Assembly: GCA_016714085.1 (NCBI GenBank)
Contig: JADJNW010000013.1
Location: forward strand, 62,001 to 126,000
DNA from: Saprospiraceae bacterium
GTDB lineage: Bacteria > Bacteroidota > Bacteroidia > Chitinophagales > Saprospiraceae
Direction of reading: 5' to 3'
DNA: 64,000 nucleotides
Position 1 is the stretch's first letter. Every line of letters begins with the position of its first letter. The notes beneath the pieces were generated by a model, which ran no database searches, was not told the DNA's origin, and saw only the letters and a program-made list of their open reading frames with translations. A program made the translations under genes and the position numbers. Below are positions 1 through 8,800 of this stretch, one piece after another.

Positions 1-33
1 ACAATGCGTAGCAATATTCCTAAGCCCAACCAA

Positions 34-80
34 AAAGAGATGTTATTACTCAAATTGATAACATCGCTCTTTATTTTATG
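34..80. terminator. Hairpin terminator at left edge
   Basis: The arms AAAGAG-ATGTTAT (34-46) and ATAACAT-CG-CTCTTT (58-72) pair with a two-base bulge, and a T-rich tail follows on the plus strand. No gene is visible to the left inside the window, so it may end a plus-strand gene lying outside, or act on both strands together with the lipoprotein gene that ends at 275. Confidence 0.45.
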
Positions 81-274
81 AAAAATTAATAAATAAATAA
101 TAAAGAAAGGTACAAAGCTTATAATAAGCTTCTCAAATGCTGACTGGTTTATAAAATAACCCAGCCAAATCGTTAATATTAATAATAGTATTGATAATAA
201 AATTTTTTGCCACATAAGGCAAAAATAAGCGAGTTTTTAAGTAATGGATGTCTGAATTCGGACTTTTCTTTACA

Positions 275-913
275 TCAAGATAATGCCTGGCATTTATAAA
301 TTTTAGTCGATGTCGTTTGTCGGGTTTTAAAATCGAAAATATATTGCTCCAAATAACCCAATCCCATGCCTGCATCCAGTATTTTCTGGGCATCCGGGCA
401 GTCAGGTTTTGGATTTAGGGCGGCAGCAGCGGCGTCATCCAGCAAAGCAAAATAATGAATTTGCGTACCTTCTATTTTCATTTCATCCGAATCAAAATTA
501 AATTCACCAATTTTTTGATTGCTCGTCAAATCATAAATATGCATCGTTCTGCTAATATCAAGCGTACCTTCATCCACAAAAAGATAATTGCCGGATATAC
601 CCGCGAAAAAGCCAAATGAAATATTACTCACCAAAGTACTATCAGAAGTGCGCATATTCACAGCCGTGATACGCTCGCTATAGCTGCCGTCATCCAGTTC
701 TTCCGAGCTTACAATGATATGATATTCAGGATATTGATAAACTGTAATATTATTGATTACCACAAAAGTAGATGCATCCGCATTGGATGGCCCGATCAAA
801 GTATCTTTCGCGGCGTATTTTTGTGGAGGCGCTTGATTGGTGGGGGCAGGAGAGGAGGTGCAATTATAAAACCCTATTATAAAGATTAAGTAAATAAATA
901 TCCTGTTTTTCAT
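275..913 (-). CDS. Putative lipoprotein, function unknown
   Basis: A 212-residue protein that starts with a short basic N-terminus, a hydrophobic stretch and a lipobox-like FYNC around residue 18, so it is probably a lipid-anchored envelope protein. A Pro/Gln-rich linker follows, then a mature part rich in short beta-type segments (STFVVINNITVYQYPEYHII, then alternating hydrophobics) that could form a small beta-propeller or sandwich. I recognise no family. It is the last gene of a minus-strand run downstream of the two glycosyltransferases, 80 bp after the first of them, and may be co-transcribed. The C-terminal end is very AT-rich. A different reading frame stays open beyond the stop (133-393), but I see no sign that it belongs to the protein. 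Confidence 0.7.
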   Translation of the reverse strand: MKNRIFIYLIFIIGFYNCTSSPAPTNQAPPQKYAAKDTLIGPSNADASTFVVINNITVYQYPEYHIIVSSEELDDGSYSERITAVNMRTSDSTLVSNISFGFFAGISGNYLFVDEGTLDISRTMHIYDLTSNQKIGEFNFDSDEMKIEGTQIHYFALLDDAAAAALNPKPDCPDAQKILDAGMGLGYLEQYIFDFKTRQTTSTKIYKCQALS

Positions 914-994
914 AAGGAATTAGGTTTTATGGTAAATAAATGGGTTGAATAGCATTCATTCCTATTCAACCCACGAGGCTTTATTTAAAATGGT

Positions 995-2533
995 TTAATG
1001 CGTTCTGATATGTCGCAACGTAAAATAAAAAATCGCGCCGTAGCCAAGACTCAGCATCAAATGGAATATCAAGAAGGTTGTATTTTGAATCAAAATGCCA
1101 CCGATCACGCCGCCCAGGAAATACAAAGCCAGGAAACCTTCAAGGAGCGTTGTCCAGGAAAGTTTTTTACTCAAATATTTACTTTTGCTAAATGTATCTT
1201 TAATCGTTTGAATATTAAATTTTGGCGTTCTTACAAAAGGCGATTTCTTCCCGCGATAACCCTGGATGACCGCCACACTATTGTGCAAGGATAAACCCAT
1301 GGAAAGCGCTAAAAACAATGGGAATAAGAAAATAAATTTATACACCGATTTTCCGAAATCTTCTTCCTGATGGCGCGCCGGCGATTGTAAATTGGCAGTG
1401 TAATAAACGGCGATAATAGATAATAAACCTATCATAAACCATGCAAAGAAACTTTTGCTGAAGCCTTGCTCGATCAAATCGCCCAACACAAACAACAGCG
1501 GCACACTGAAAACCCCCGCGATAAATACAAACACAAAAACCGTGCTGCTCAAGAGGTGTACTGTTGCCTGAATTTTTTGCCAAAGACCCAAATCCGATTT
1601 CCAGACCGTTGGTAGCATCTTCTTGGCGGTTTCTGCACCACCTTTCATCCAGCGGAATTGCTGCGATTTCAGGCTGTTCATTTCTGCCGGAAGCTCAGCC
1701 GGAGCGCCCACATTTTCGAGGAATTTTATTTTATAACCTTTCAATTGCGCACGAATGCTCAGGTCGAGGTCTTCTGTCAAAGTATCTGCTTCCCAGCCAC
1801 CGGCATCGTCGATCGTTTGCCGACGCCATACGCCCGCCGTTCCGTTGAATTGCAATAAATAATTGCCCGCTTCGCGTCCTTTTTGCTCCACCGTGAAATG
1901 CACATTCAATTGTAAAGCTTGAAGCCTGGTAATCAAGGAGTAATCTTCGTTGATATGCTCCCAACGGGTTTGTACTACACCGACTTTTGCGTCTTTAAAA
2001 TAAGGCATCGTAACTTTCAAAAAGTCTTTCCGAGGTAGAAAATCCGCATCAAAAATGGCGATAAATTCACCTTTAGCAAATTTCATAGCCTCTTGCAAAG
2101 CGCCGGCCTTGTAGCCTTTGCGATCCACACGGTGAATATGTTCGATGTTGAGACCTTTGGCTTTCCATTCTTCTACCTTCTGGCTCGTAATCTCCACGGA
2201 TTCGTCAATAGAATCGTCCAATACATGAATTTCAAAACGATCTTTTGGGTAATCGAACTGAGCGATATTATCGATCAATCGCTCCACCACGTACATTTCG
2301 TTGAAAATGGGTAATTGTACCGTTACAAACGGATAGTTCTCAGAGTTTGCGTAGTTTTCGTGTTCTTCAGCAGCCACCACTTGTTCTACCAGATCGGACG
2401 GTGTAGATTGCGCTCCCTTTTTCGCCGCCTTTTTGTAATGATACAACAAGTTAAATTGCATCACACAATACATCGTGATGTAAATAAGTGCAGTGCTGTA
2501 GATGATTAAAACCGCATAAGCCAATACAGACAT
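995..2533 (-). CDS. Membrane glycosyltransferase family 2 (cellulose-synthase-like)
   Basis: A 512-residue processive-type GT2 enzyme of the inner membrane. It has one N-terminal transmembrane helix (about residues 3-27) and a cytosolic GT-A domain that shows the full catalytic set: DD at about 106-107 for the nucleotide sugar, DAD at 162-164 (metal and UDP), TED near 253-255 (catalytic base) and QQFRW at 291-295, the QxxRW motif of cellulose and hyaluronan synthases. At least four C-terminal membrane helices follow. Family knowledge points to polymerisation or transfer of a sugar from an NDP donor to a lipid or growing glycan. The product cannot be read from sequence. A second GT2 lies just upstream (2618-3316), so the two may act in one envelope-glycan pathway. 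No PilZ domain or BcsB partner is visible. Confidence 0.88.
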   Translation of the reverse strand: MSVLAYAVLIIYSTALIYITMYCVMQFNLLYHYKKAAKKGAQSTPSDLVEQVVAAEEHENYANSENYPFVTVQLPIFNEMYVVERLIDNIAQFDYPKDRFEIHVLDDSIDESVEITSQKVEEWKAKGLNIEHIHRVDRKGYKAGALQEAMKFAKGEFIAIFDADFLPRKDFLKVTMPYFKDAKVGVVQTRWEHINEDYSLITRLQALQLNVHFTVEQKGREAGNYLLQFNGTAGVWRRQTIDDAGGWEADTLTEDLDLSIRAQLKGYKIKFLENVGAPAELPAEMNSLKSQQFRWMKGGAETAKKMLPTVWKSDLGLWQKIQATVHLLSSTVFVFVFIAGVFSVPLLFVLGDLIEQGFSKSFFAWFMIGLLSIIAVYYTANLQSPARHQEEDFGKSVYKFIFLFPLFLALSMGLSLHNSVAVIQGYRGKKSPFVRTPKFNIQTIKDTFSKSKYLSKKLSWTTLLEGFLALYFLGGVIGGILIQNTTFLIFHLMLSLGYGAIFYFTLRHIRTH

Positions 2534-2559
2534 GTTGCGAAGTTTTAGTTGTTATTTAT

Positions 2560-2567
2560 CAAATTTA
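2560..2567 (-). promoter_or_regulatory. Possible -7 promoter box (TAAATTTG)
   Basis: On the minus strand this reads TAAATTTG, a match to the Bacteroidota -7 consensus TAnnTTTG, 27 bases before the start codon of the membrane glycosyltransferase. No clear -33 TTG is present, so support is weak. Confidence 0.3.
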
Positions 2568-2617
2568 AATAAAATAAAGAAAACGTGAATAATTAATATC
2601 ACATTTTGGGTTTCTCA

Positions 2618-3316
2618 TTATAAAAACTTAAATATCGTCCATAAAATTTTATGTCCTGCTAAAAGACTGCCACGCACCGTGCCGGAAACTTTTGAAGTAC
2701 CAATGCGGCGTCGATAGCTCACAGGCACTTCCCGACAATTCAAACGCTTCTTGGCAGCTTTCACCTGCATTTCTGCTGTCCAGCCAAAATCCCGATCTTC
2801 CATTTCCAATTCGAGCAATTTCTGAAATTTAATCGCTCTAAACGGCCCCAAATCGGTAAAATGATAACTGTAAAACATTCGTATCAAATTCGTAGCCAGC
2901 CAATTGCCAAATATCTGTTGCGGCTGCATCGCTCCCCGCTCCATATCGCCGAGTACCCGCGAACCGATCACCAGATCAACATTTTCTTGCACAATCGGAT
3001 GAATCAATTGGGGCAACTCTTCTGGATAATCCGAATAATCTGCATCCATAAACGCCACAATATCAGGCTGTTCCTCTACAGGCTTTTGTCGCAAATAATC
3101 AATTCCTTCCAAACACGCATTGCCATAACCCATTTCGGGCACATCCAACACAACAGCACCAGCCAAACTGGCGATCTGAGCAGTGCGATCCGTACTGGCA
3201 TTATTGCAAACAATCACCTCCCGCACAAATCCCTTAGGCATATTGGCCAATACCAACCCAATGGATTTTTCTTCATTGTGCGCTGGAATGATAACGTCAA
3301 TTACGGGTCTATCCAA
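2618..3316 (-). CDS. Glycosyltransferase family 2 (DPM1/polyprenyl-phosphate type)
   Basis: A 232-residue soluble GT2 enzyme. It opens with IDVIIPAHNEEKSIGLVL, the typical nucleotide-binding start of dolichyl- or undecaprenyl-phosphate glycosyltransferases, carries the DxD-type motif MDADYSD near residue 90, and has the late GSRVLGD and RRIGTSKVSGT segments common in this family. There are no C-terminal GtrA-like membrane helices, so it is the short form. The likely reaction is transfer of a sugar from an NDP or GDP donor to a polyprenyl phosphate on the cytosolic membrane face. It precedes the membrane GT2 on the same strand with an 84-bp gap. Confidence 0.85.
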   Translation of the reverse strand: MDRPVIDVIIPAHNEEKSIGLVLANMPKGFVREVIVCNNASTDRTAQIASLAGAVVLDVPEMGYGNACLEGIDYLRQKPVEEQPDIVAFMDADYSDYPEELPQLIHPIVQENVDLVIGSRVLGDMERGAMQPQQIFGNWLATNLIRMFYSYHFTDLGPFRAIKFQKLLELEMEDRDFGWTAEMQVKAAKKRLNCREVPVSYRRRIGTSKVSGTVRGSLLAGHKILWTIFKFL

Positions 3317-3607
3317 ACCAACAAAATTTATTAACTGAGTAAAGGTCGTGGGTCGTTAAATTATTTTTATCCGTTTATAGCTGCTTTAAAACAATCGCAA
3401 CCATCTGACGTAAAAACTACACAAAAGTATCGTTTTTCTTAAAAACTTTAACTTTTATTTTAAGCCATATTTTTGAACATCTACAATTTCAAAACGAAAA
3501 CAACTGAAAGCACAGGACAGTTCCGACAAGTCGAATGATTTTTATCAGAGATAATTTGCTCACTTTCAAATGGTTTTCAATAGCTTTCATACGGTATTTC
3601 AAGTCTA
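3317..3607. other. Intergenic region between divergent genes, no gene seen
   Basis: AT-rich spacer between the minus-strand glycosyltransferase and the plus-strand beta-helix lipoprotein. I see no reading frame with coding character, RNA gene or array. It must hold the promoter of the glycosyltransferase operon. CAAAAGTA near 3422 reads TACTTTTG on the minus strand and could be a -7 box. Confidence 0.4.
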
Positions 3608-3640
3608 TTGTCTAACGTTTGACTTATCCATGTATTTTTG
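3608..3640 (+). promoter_or_regulatory. Bacteroidota-type promoter for the beta-helix lipoprotein
   Basis: TTG at 3608-3610 and TATTTTTG at 3633-3640 are separated by 22 bases, which fits the TTG-N(17-23)-TAnnTTTG promoter of Bacteroidota. The predicted transcription start is about 50 bases before the ATG at 3700. Confidence 0.5.
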
Positions 3641-3699
3641 CCGTGAAATGATTTTACCTTTTTGCCGTTTAAAAATCTGTTAGCAATCAAAATTTGAGC

Positions 3700-5207
3700 A
3701 TGAAGCAACTGATATACTTGTGTTTACTGGCTTTGATCGCCATTACCATCTTTTCCAATTGTGAGCAAGACGAATTCGATTTCACCACCAATAGCAACGC
3801 CAGGCTTGAGTTTTCTTTAGATACGCTGCGTTTCGACACCGTTTTCACTGAACTCGGCTCCGCTACGCGTTCTTTCAAAATTTATAACCGCAACAATAAA
3901 GCCATTCGCATTTCTAATATCTCCTTAGAAAGCGGCAACAGCTTACGCTGGCAAATGAACGTGGACGGCATCCCCGGCAATGCGCAACAAAGCGTGGAGG
4001 TCTTGGCGAAAGATAGTATTTATGTTTTTCTGGAAGTGACCATTGACCCCGATCAACCGCTTTCCGCAAGTCCTTTCGTCATCGAAGACCGCGTCGTGTT
4101 TGAAACCAACGGCAACACGCAATACGTCAACCTCGAAGCCTGGGGCCAAAACGCCAACTATTTTCCAAGCCGCTTCAACAAAGGCGTCGCCGTGCGCTTG
4201 ACTTGCAATAATGGCCCACTCGTTTGGGACGATCCCAAACCCTACGTTATCTACGGGGCGGTGTTTGTGGACAGTTGCGAACTGGTCATCCCCGCCGGCG
4301 CGCGCATCTACGTACACGGCGGCGTAGCGCAAAACGATCTTTTTGGCGGCATTTATAATGATGGAATCTTATACATTCAACCCGCCGGGAAGCTCACCAT
4401 TCAAGGCACGAAAGAAAACCCCGTCATCATTCAAGGTGATCGCCTCGAAGAAAGCTTTCTCGACGACGCCGGCCAATGGAATGGCATCGTCCTGAGTCGT
4501 GGCAGCAAAGGCAATACCATCGATTACGCCACCATTCGCAATAGTCGCTTTGGCATTCTTGTGGATTCTATTGCCGACCTGACCGTGCGCAATTCCCAAT
4601 TCTACAATACCGTCAGCAGCGGCATTATTGGTTACCGCAGCCGCATCACCGCTGAAAACTGCTTGATTTATAATAACGGCGCAACGTCGGTGCTCTTCCT
4701 GCAAGGCGGCGATTACAATTTTACCTATTGTACGATTGCCAGTTACGGCGTGAATGCTTCTGCGCTGGGCATGAGCAATTTCTTTTGTCATAATGAAGAT
4801 TGCAGTTCCAATACCGTCTATCGCCTCGTAGCTCGATTTAAAAACTCCATTATATATGGCTCGCAAAACGACGAAATCGAACTCTCCGACGCCCGCGAAG
4901 GCAAAGAGCCATTGCAATTTGATATTCGATTTGAAGATTGCATTGTAAAAGTGGATGAGCTATTGCGCGTCTTTAGTGGCCGCTATGCCAATTTCTTTGA
5001 CGAGCAATGCGATCCCTGCCTCAATCCGCAGCGCAGCGACAAACTATTCCTCGACCCCAGCGAAAACGATTACCATTTGGATTCGCTCTCGGTTGCCAGG
5101 TTTAGCCAAACCCATCATTTCCCCAAAGATTATTGACATCGATCTGGAAGGCAAACCCAGAGACGCCGCCAAGCCCGACGTCAGGTTGCTACGAGCGCGA
5201 GAATTAA
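3700..5207 (+). CDS. Right-handed beta-helix lipoprotein (two frameshifts repaired)
   Basis: Start chosen at ATG 3700 rather than the in-frame TTG two codons earlier. The protein has a lipoprotein signal ending in FSNC, an Ig-like N-terminal part (SFKIYNRNNKAIRISNIS) and then a parallel beta-helix with repeated N-x-I/V-turn rungs, as in Bacteroidota DUF1565-type lipoproteins that bind or process glycans at the outer membrane. As read, the frame stops at 5136. Removing one A at 5098 and one A at 5183 gives GLAKPIISP...GKPRDAAKPDVGCYEREN with stop at 5205-5207, about 501 residues. PDVGCYE is the usual closing motif of this protein type, so both extra bases are probably consensus errors. Both fall in the context C-A-GGT. 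Confidence 0.75.
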
Positions 5208-5310
5208 TGCATTTGGGATTCAAAAACATTATTAGCGGAAGGAATAGTATGCTTTTTTGCTAAATAAACCGCCCATTTCGGCATCAAAAAGCTTGTTGGC
5301 GTCAAAAACC

Positions 5311-5583
5311 TATGATGTTTCGTTGTCGTCACATGATATTTCGTTGTCAACATATCATTTTTCGTCGTCAACAAATGATGTTATGATACGCTTTATTCAT
5401 TCTCTGATATGTGCATATCATATATCGGTGTCGTTTCTTCACTTTTCGAGGTCGAAAAATGTGTTTTTCATGCCAAAAAACCAAATGAGCAAAACGAATA
5501 ATGATATGTGGACGACGTAACATGATATGTTGAAGACAAAAAATCATAAGTTGAAGACAAAAAATCAAGGGTTGACTTCGATG
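5311..5583. repeat. 21-bp-period array, copy A (13 units)
   Basis: Thirteen consecutive 21-base units in perfect phase. Left units look like TATGATATTTCGTYGTC plus four bases. Right units (from 5500) look like the reverse complement, for example CATGATATGTTGAAGAC plus AAAA. The centre near 5440-5470 is the most degenerate part, so the whole array is an imperfect dyad. A conserved leader runs through 5255-5310 (TTTCGGCATCAAAAAGC, then TTGTTGGCGTCAAAAACC). The array lies 3' of the giant gene ending at 5817. Because 21 is a multiple of three, both strands stay open for translation, but the peptides look like by-products of the repeat. Confidence 0.85.
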
Positions 5584-5755
5584 AAGGAAATTATGATGAG
5601 AATATTATGGTTGTTAATAAAAAAAGAAGAGCTTAGCATAAAAACATTACATTGGTAAATAAAATCGATATTAAAGTGCATAAAAAAAGGCTGAAGCCTT
5701 TGCTCCAACCTTGATGAAAAGTGTTTACCCAAAAAAATCTTTATGATTTAAAGGT
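5584..5755. repeat. Long direct repeat, shared flank of arrays A and B
   Basis: About 170 bases after array A are almost identical to 15594-15765 after array B (for example AAGGAAATTATGAT, AAGAAGAGCTT, GTAAATAAAATCGATATT, TGCTCCAACCTTGATGAAAA). Copy C at 21.4 kb lacks this flank. The stretch includes the minus-strand terminator hairpin. Confidence 0.8.
5680..5702 (-). terminator. Rho-independent terminator of the 2143-residue gene
   Basis: On the minus strand AAAGGCT-TC-AGCCTTT is followed by a T run (stem 5686-5692 with 5695-5701). It lies about 115 bases past the stop of the giant gene. An identical copy sits at 15690-15711. Confidence 0.65.
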
Positions 5756-5816
5756 GTAGAGGCTTACAGGCGTAAAGGCTGTTCTGTACACCTTTACGCC
5801 TTACACCTTTGCGCCT
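5756..5816. repeat. Short-period CCTTTACGCC repeats abutting a stop codon
   Basis: Variants of ACACCTTTACGCCTT and its complement are packed directly against the stop of the giant gene. GGCGTAAAGG (5769-5778) and CCTTTACGCC (5791-5800) form a 10-11 bp stem with a 12-base loop. A longer version lies at 15766-15906 beside the paralogous gene. Confidence 0.65.
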
Positions 5817-8800
5817 TTATTCGTTCCCATTCCACGGGAAGGTGCCGCAATCCACGTTTTTGATGATGATTCTGATCATATCCATCGCCGGCGGACAAGG
5901 TCCGTCTGGTCCATCGGGGTCGTTGGTTGTCAGTACAATGGTCACATAACCGCGCTTGGCATCGTTCGCACCTGGTTTGAAAGTCGTTGCGGTGCCGAAT
6001 ACATTGCTCGGGGAGAATACGCCATCGCTATCGCCTTCCAGTACACTCCAGGTCGCGCTGGTAGCGCTGCCACCGATTGCACCTTCTAATTCAGATAACT
6101 GCACTACTTTAGTGCGACAGATCGTAGGATAAGCATCGATCAAGCTAGCAGTCGCTGGTTCGTTGACGATGATGCTTGCGGTTTGGCCTTCGCCTGCGTC
6201 GGTCAAGTCTAAGCATAATTCGCCGCCGTTATCGGTGTCATCTGCGATGATCTCAGCAATCGTGGTAACGGTAGCGAGGTAATCTGTCACCGAAGCTGGG
6301 GTATTGAAAGTGGCGTAAGACAAACCGTAAACAGTATAAGTGCCGGGTGTCAAAGCGCTGAGATCAAAGTCACCGTCGATATTGTAAGCGAGGATGTCAT
6401 TACCGCTTTTGAGGATGAAAGCAAAGCTGTATTCGGCGTCATTTTGAGCGCCGGAAGCGGTGAAAATTGTTTCGGGATCGTCGCCCTGACAGATGGTCAG
6501 GTCTTCATTGGCGATTTCGCCCGCCTCGGAAGCACAAGGGAATTCGTAAGCACCCATGTCCACAGAAGTACCCACGATGCGGTCATTCAAATCTCGATCA
6601 GGTGTAGGCTCGGCGATGTCGCCATCGTCATCCACGTCTTTGGTATCGGCAGAAACAGAGGCGTCGTCGCCCATATCGATAGCGGGGGAGGTGATTTGCA
6701 GGCGCAAGTCGCCCGATGTTGTAGGGGCGCTGGCGAAAGCAGGTTGGCTGACAAACATCGGGTTCATATTCTTATTGTCTGTACCAGCATGACCGCCTTG
6801 CACAATGCTATAATTTACAACAGGATTGGTATTATTGCCATCGTTGAATATTTCAGAAGAGTTGCCCCAGAGAATAGAATTGGTAATCGTTGGGGAACTG
6901 AATACATTATTAGAAAACGCACCGCCACTGGTTACCGCATTATTACCAGAAAAACTGCAATTGAAAAAATCAGGTGAGGAGTTGTCATTATAGACTGCAC
7001 CGCCAGTAGCGCCTGCCTTATTGCCAGAGAACACCGTATTGACAGCGCTCAGATTGCCGGAAGAAGTGGTGTATAATGCGCCACCATTCGCTCCTGCTTC
7101 ATTGGCTATGAAAATACAGTTGACAATAGGTCCCCCATTGCCATCGCTAAAAATTGCGCCACCGTCAAACATTGCTTTGTTTCCGGTGAAAGTGCACTGT
7201 ACAATCATTAAAACGCCCGTGTTGATGTAAATGGAGCCAGCCGTGCGAGCGTAGTTGCCAGCAAAGGTGCAATTGCGTACCGTAGCGAAGGTGTTTTCAA
7301 CATACATACCGCCACCCACGCCATCAGGGAAGCCCATTATATCTGCTCTACCTGCCGTAATGATGAATCCGTCCAGGATAGTGGCGCTGTTGTTGGAGCT
7401 TCCTGTTACAACGTGCAGGGCATTGGTGGTTGTTCCTGTGACTGTATTGACATCGGTTACAACGGGTGTTTGGCTATCGTTTTGGTCAATATCACCGCTT
7501 AATACGGTGAGATGAGTAGCAATATCGCGTACACTGAAGTCCCCTTCGGTGCCGGGCGTACCTGCAAAGCCACCGTAGAGGGCTACGTTATTGCAAAGAG
7601 CGAAAGAGGCGGTGCGATCATTGTCGGTTTGTCCAATGCCTTCATCTGGGTAGTAAGTGCCATCGGCAACCCAGATTTGACCTACACCACAGGTGCAAGC
7701 TACGCGTAAAGCATCTTGGAAATTCGTGAAGGCATTCGTCCAGGAAGTACCGTTGTTTAAACCAGCCGCATTTTCATCCACATAAATGATACCGCCTGGG
7801 TAGGAAGCGTCGTCGTTGAGGATCGTGCCGAGCCCTTGATCTGTGATGTTGATATCCGCAGGATCAATATTCATGTCATTCAAGACCAGATTGGACAAAG
7901 CGAGCAGGAAGGTTTCATCCATTTCTACGTCGCAATCACCTGCTACATTGACGGAAACCATCATGCTTTCATCCATCGTACCAGCGAAATTCAAAGTGGT
8001 AGCGGCTACTGCGGTGTAATCTGTACCTGCACTTGCTGGATTAAGAATGCCTGCTAAAGTAGCATAATCGATGCTAAAGCCGCCTTGTACCGGATTGTCA
8101 AGTGTAATGGTGAAGGTAAAAGTGGTGGTACCGCTGATGCCTTCTGCCAGGCTTACATTATCAATAGAAAGGGTAGCGATGTCATCATTGAGAATGGTAG
8201 CACCAACGGTACTGGCAGTTTTTAGGTTAGATAATGCTACATCGGCATCCGAGAATCCTGTATCTTCAATCGAAACGCTGAAGGTTTCGTCGGCTTCCAC
8301 CTTGGTGTCGCCGTTGACTTTGACGGTGATGATATAAAATTCTCCGGCAGTGCCATTAAACATTAGCATTCCATCATTATCCTGATAATCAAGATCGGCG
8401 GTGGTTGCCGTACCATCATCTGTGGTATAAGCTAATTTAAATCCGCCTTGCACCGGGTTATCAAGTTCAGCTCTGAAGGTGAAATCGGTCGTACCTACAT
8501 GCCCTTCATTCTGGCTCACATTCACAGCAGTAAGATGTACGGTAGCCATATCGGTGTTGTTCAAAATCGTGCCCGTTGCTGAATTAGTCATGATGCTTAC
8601 ATTGCGACCACCTGCACTGAGCATATTGATATTGCCGTTGAAAGTTTCGTCGGTTTCTACTTTGTTGTCATCGTTGATGGTGACGGGTACGCTTTGAGCC
8701 GTCGTTGTGCCTGCGAGGAAAGTGACCGTTTGATTCGTAATGGGTTCGTAATCATTATCTGCATCGGTGGCTGTGCCATCGGAAGTAGAAAACTGAACGG

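Noticed and set aside
133..393. An 86-residue minus-strand frame overlapping the 3' end of the first lipoprotein gene
   Set aside because: It overlaps the lipoprotein in another frame, the unique part is AT-rich low-complexity sequence and no start signal is visible. A frameshifted extension of the lipoprotein is possible but unsupported.
5257..5568. Open frames on both strands within array A (for example MLNKPPISASKS, MIFCLQLMIFCLQ)
   Set aside because: The 21-base period keeps frames open on both strands at once, the peptides are simple seven-residue repeats and no start signal is present. I read them as by-products of the DNA repeat.
5311..5583. CRISPR or TIGR-type guide array
   Set aside because: There are no unique spacers between identical repeats, each unit is only 21 bases and degenerate along its whole length, and no cas or Tas-like gene is nearby.
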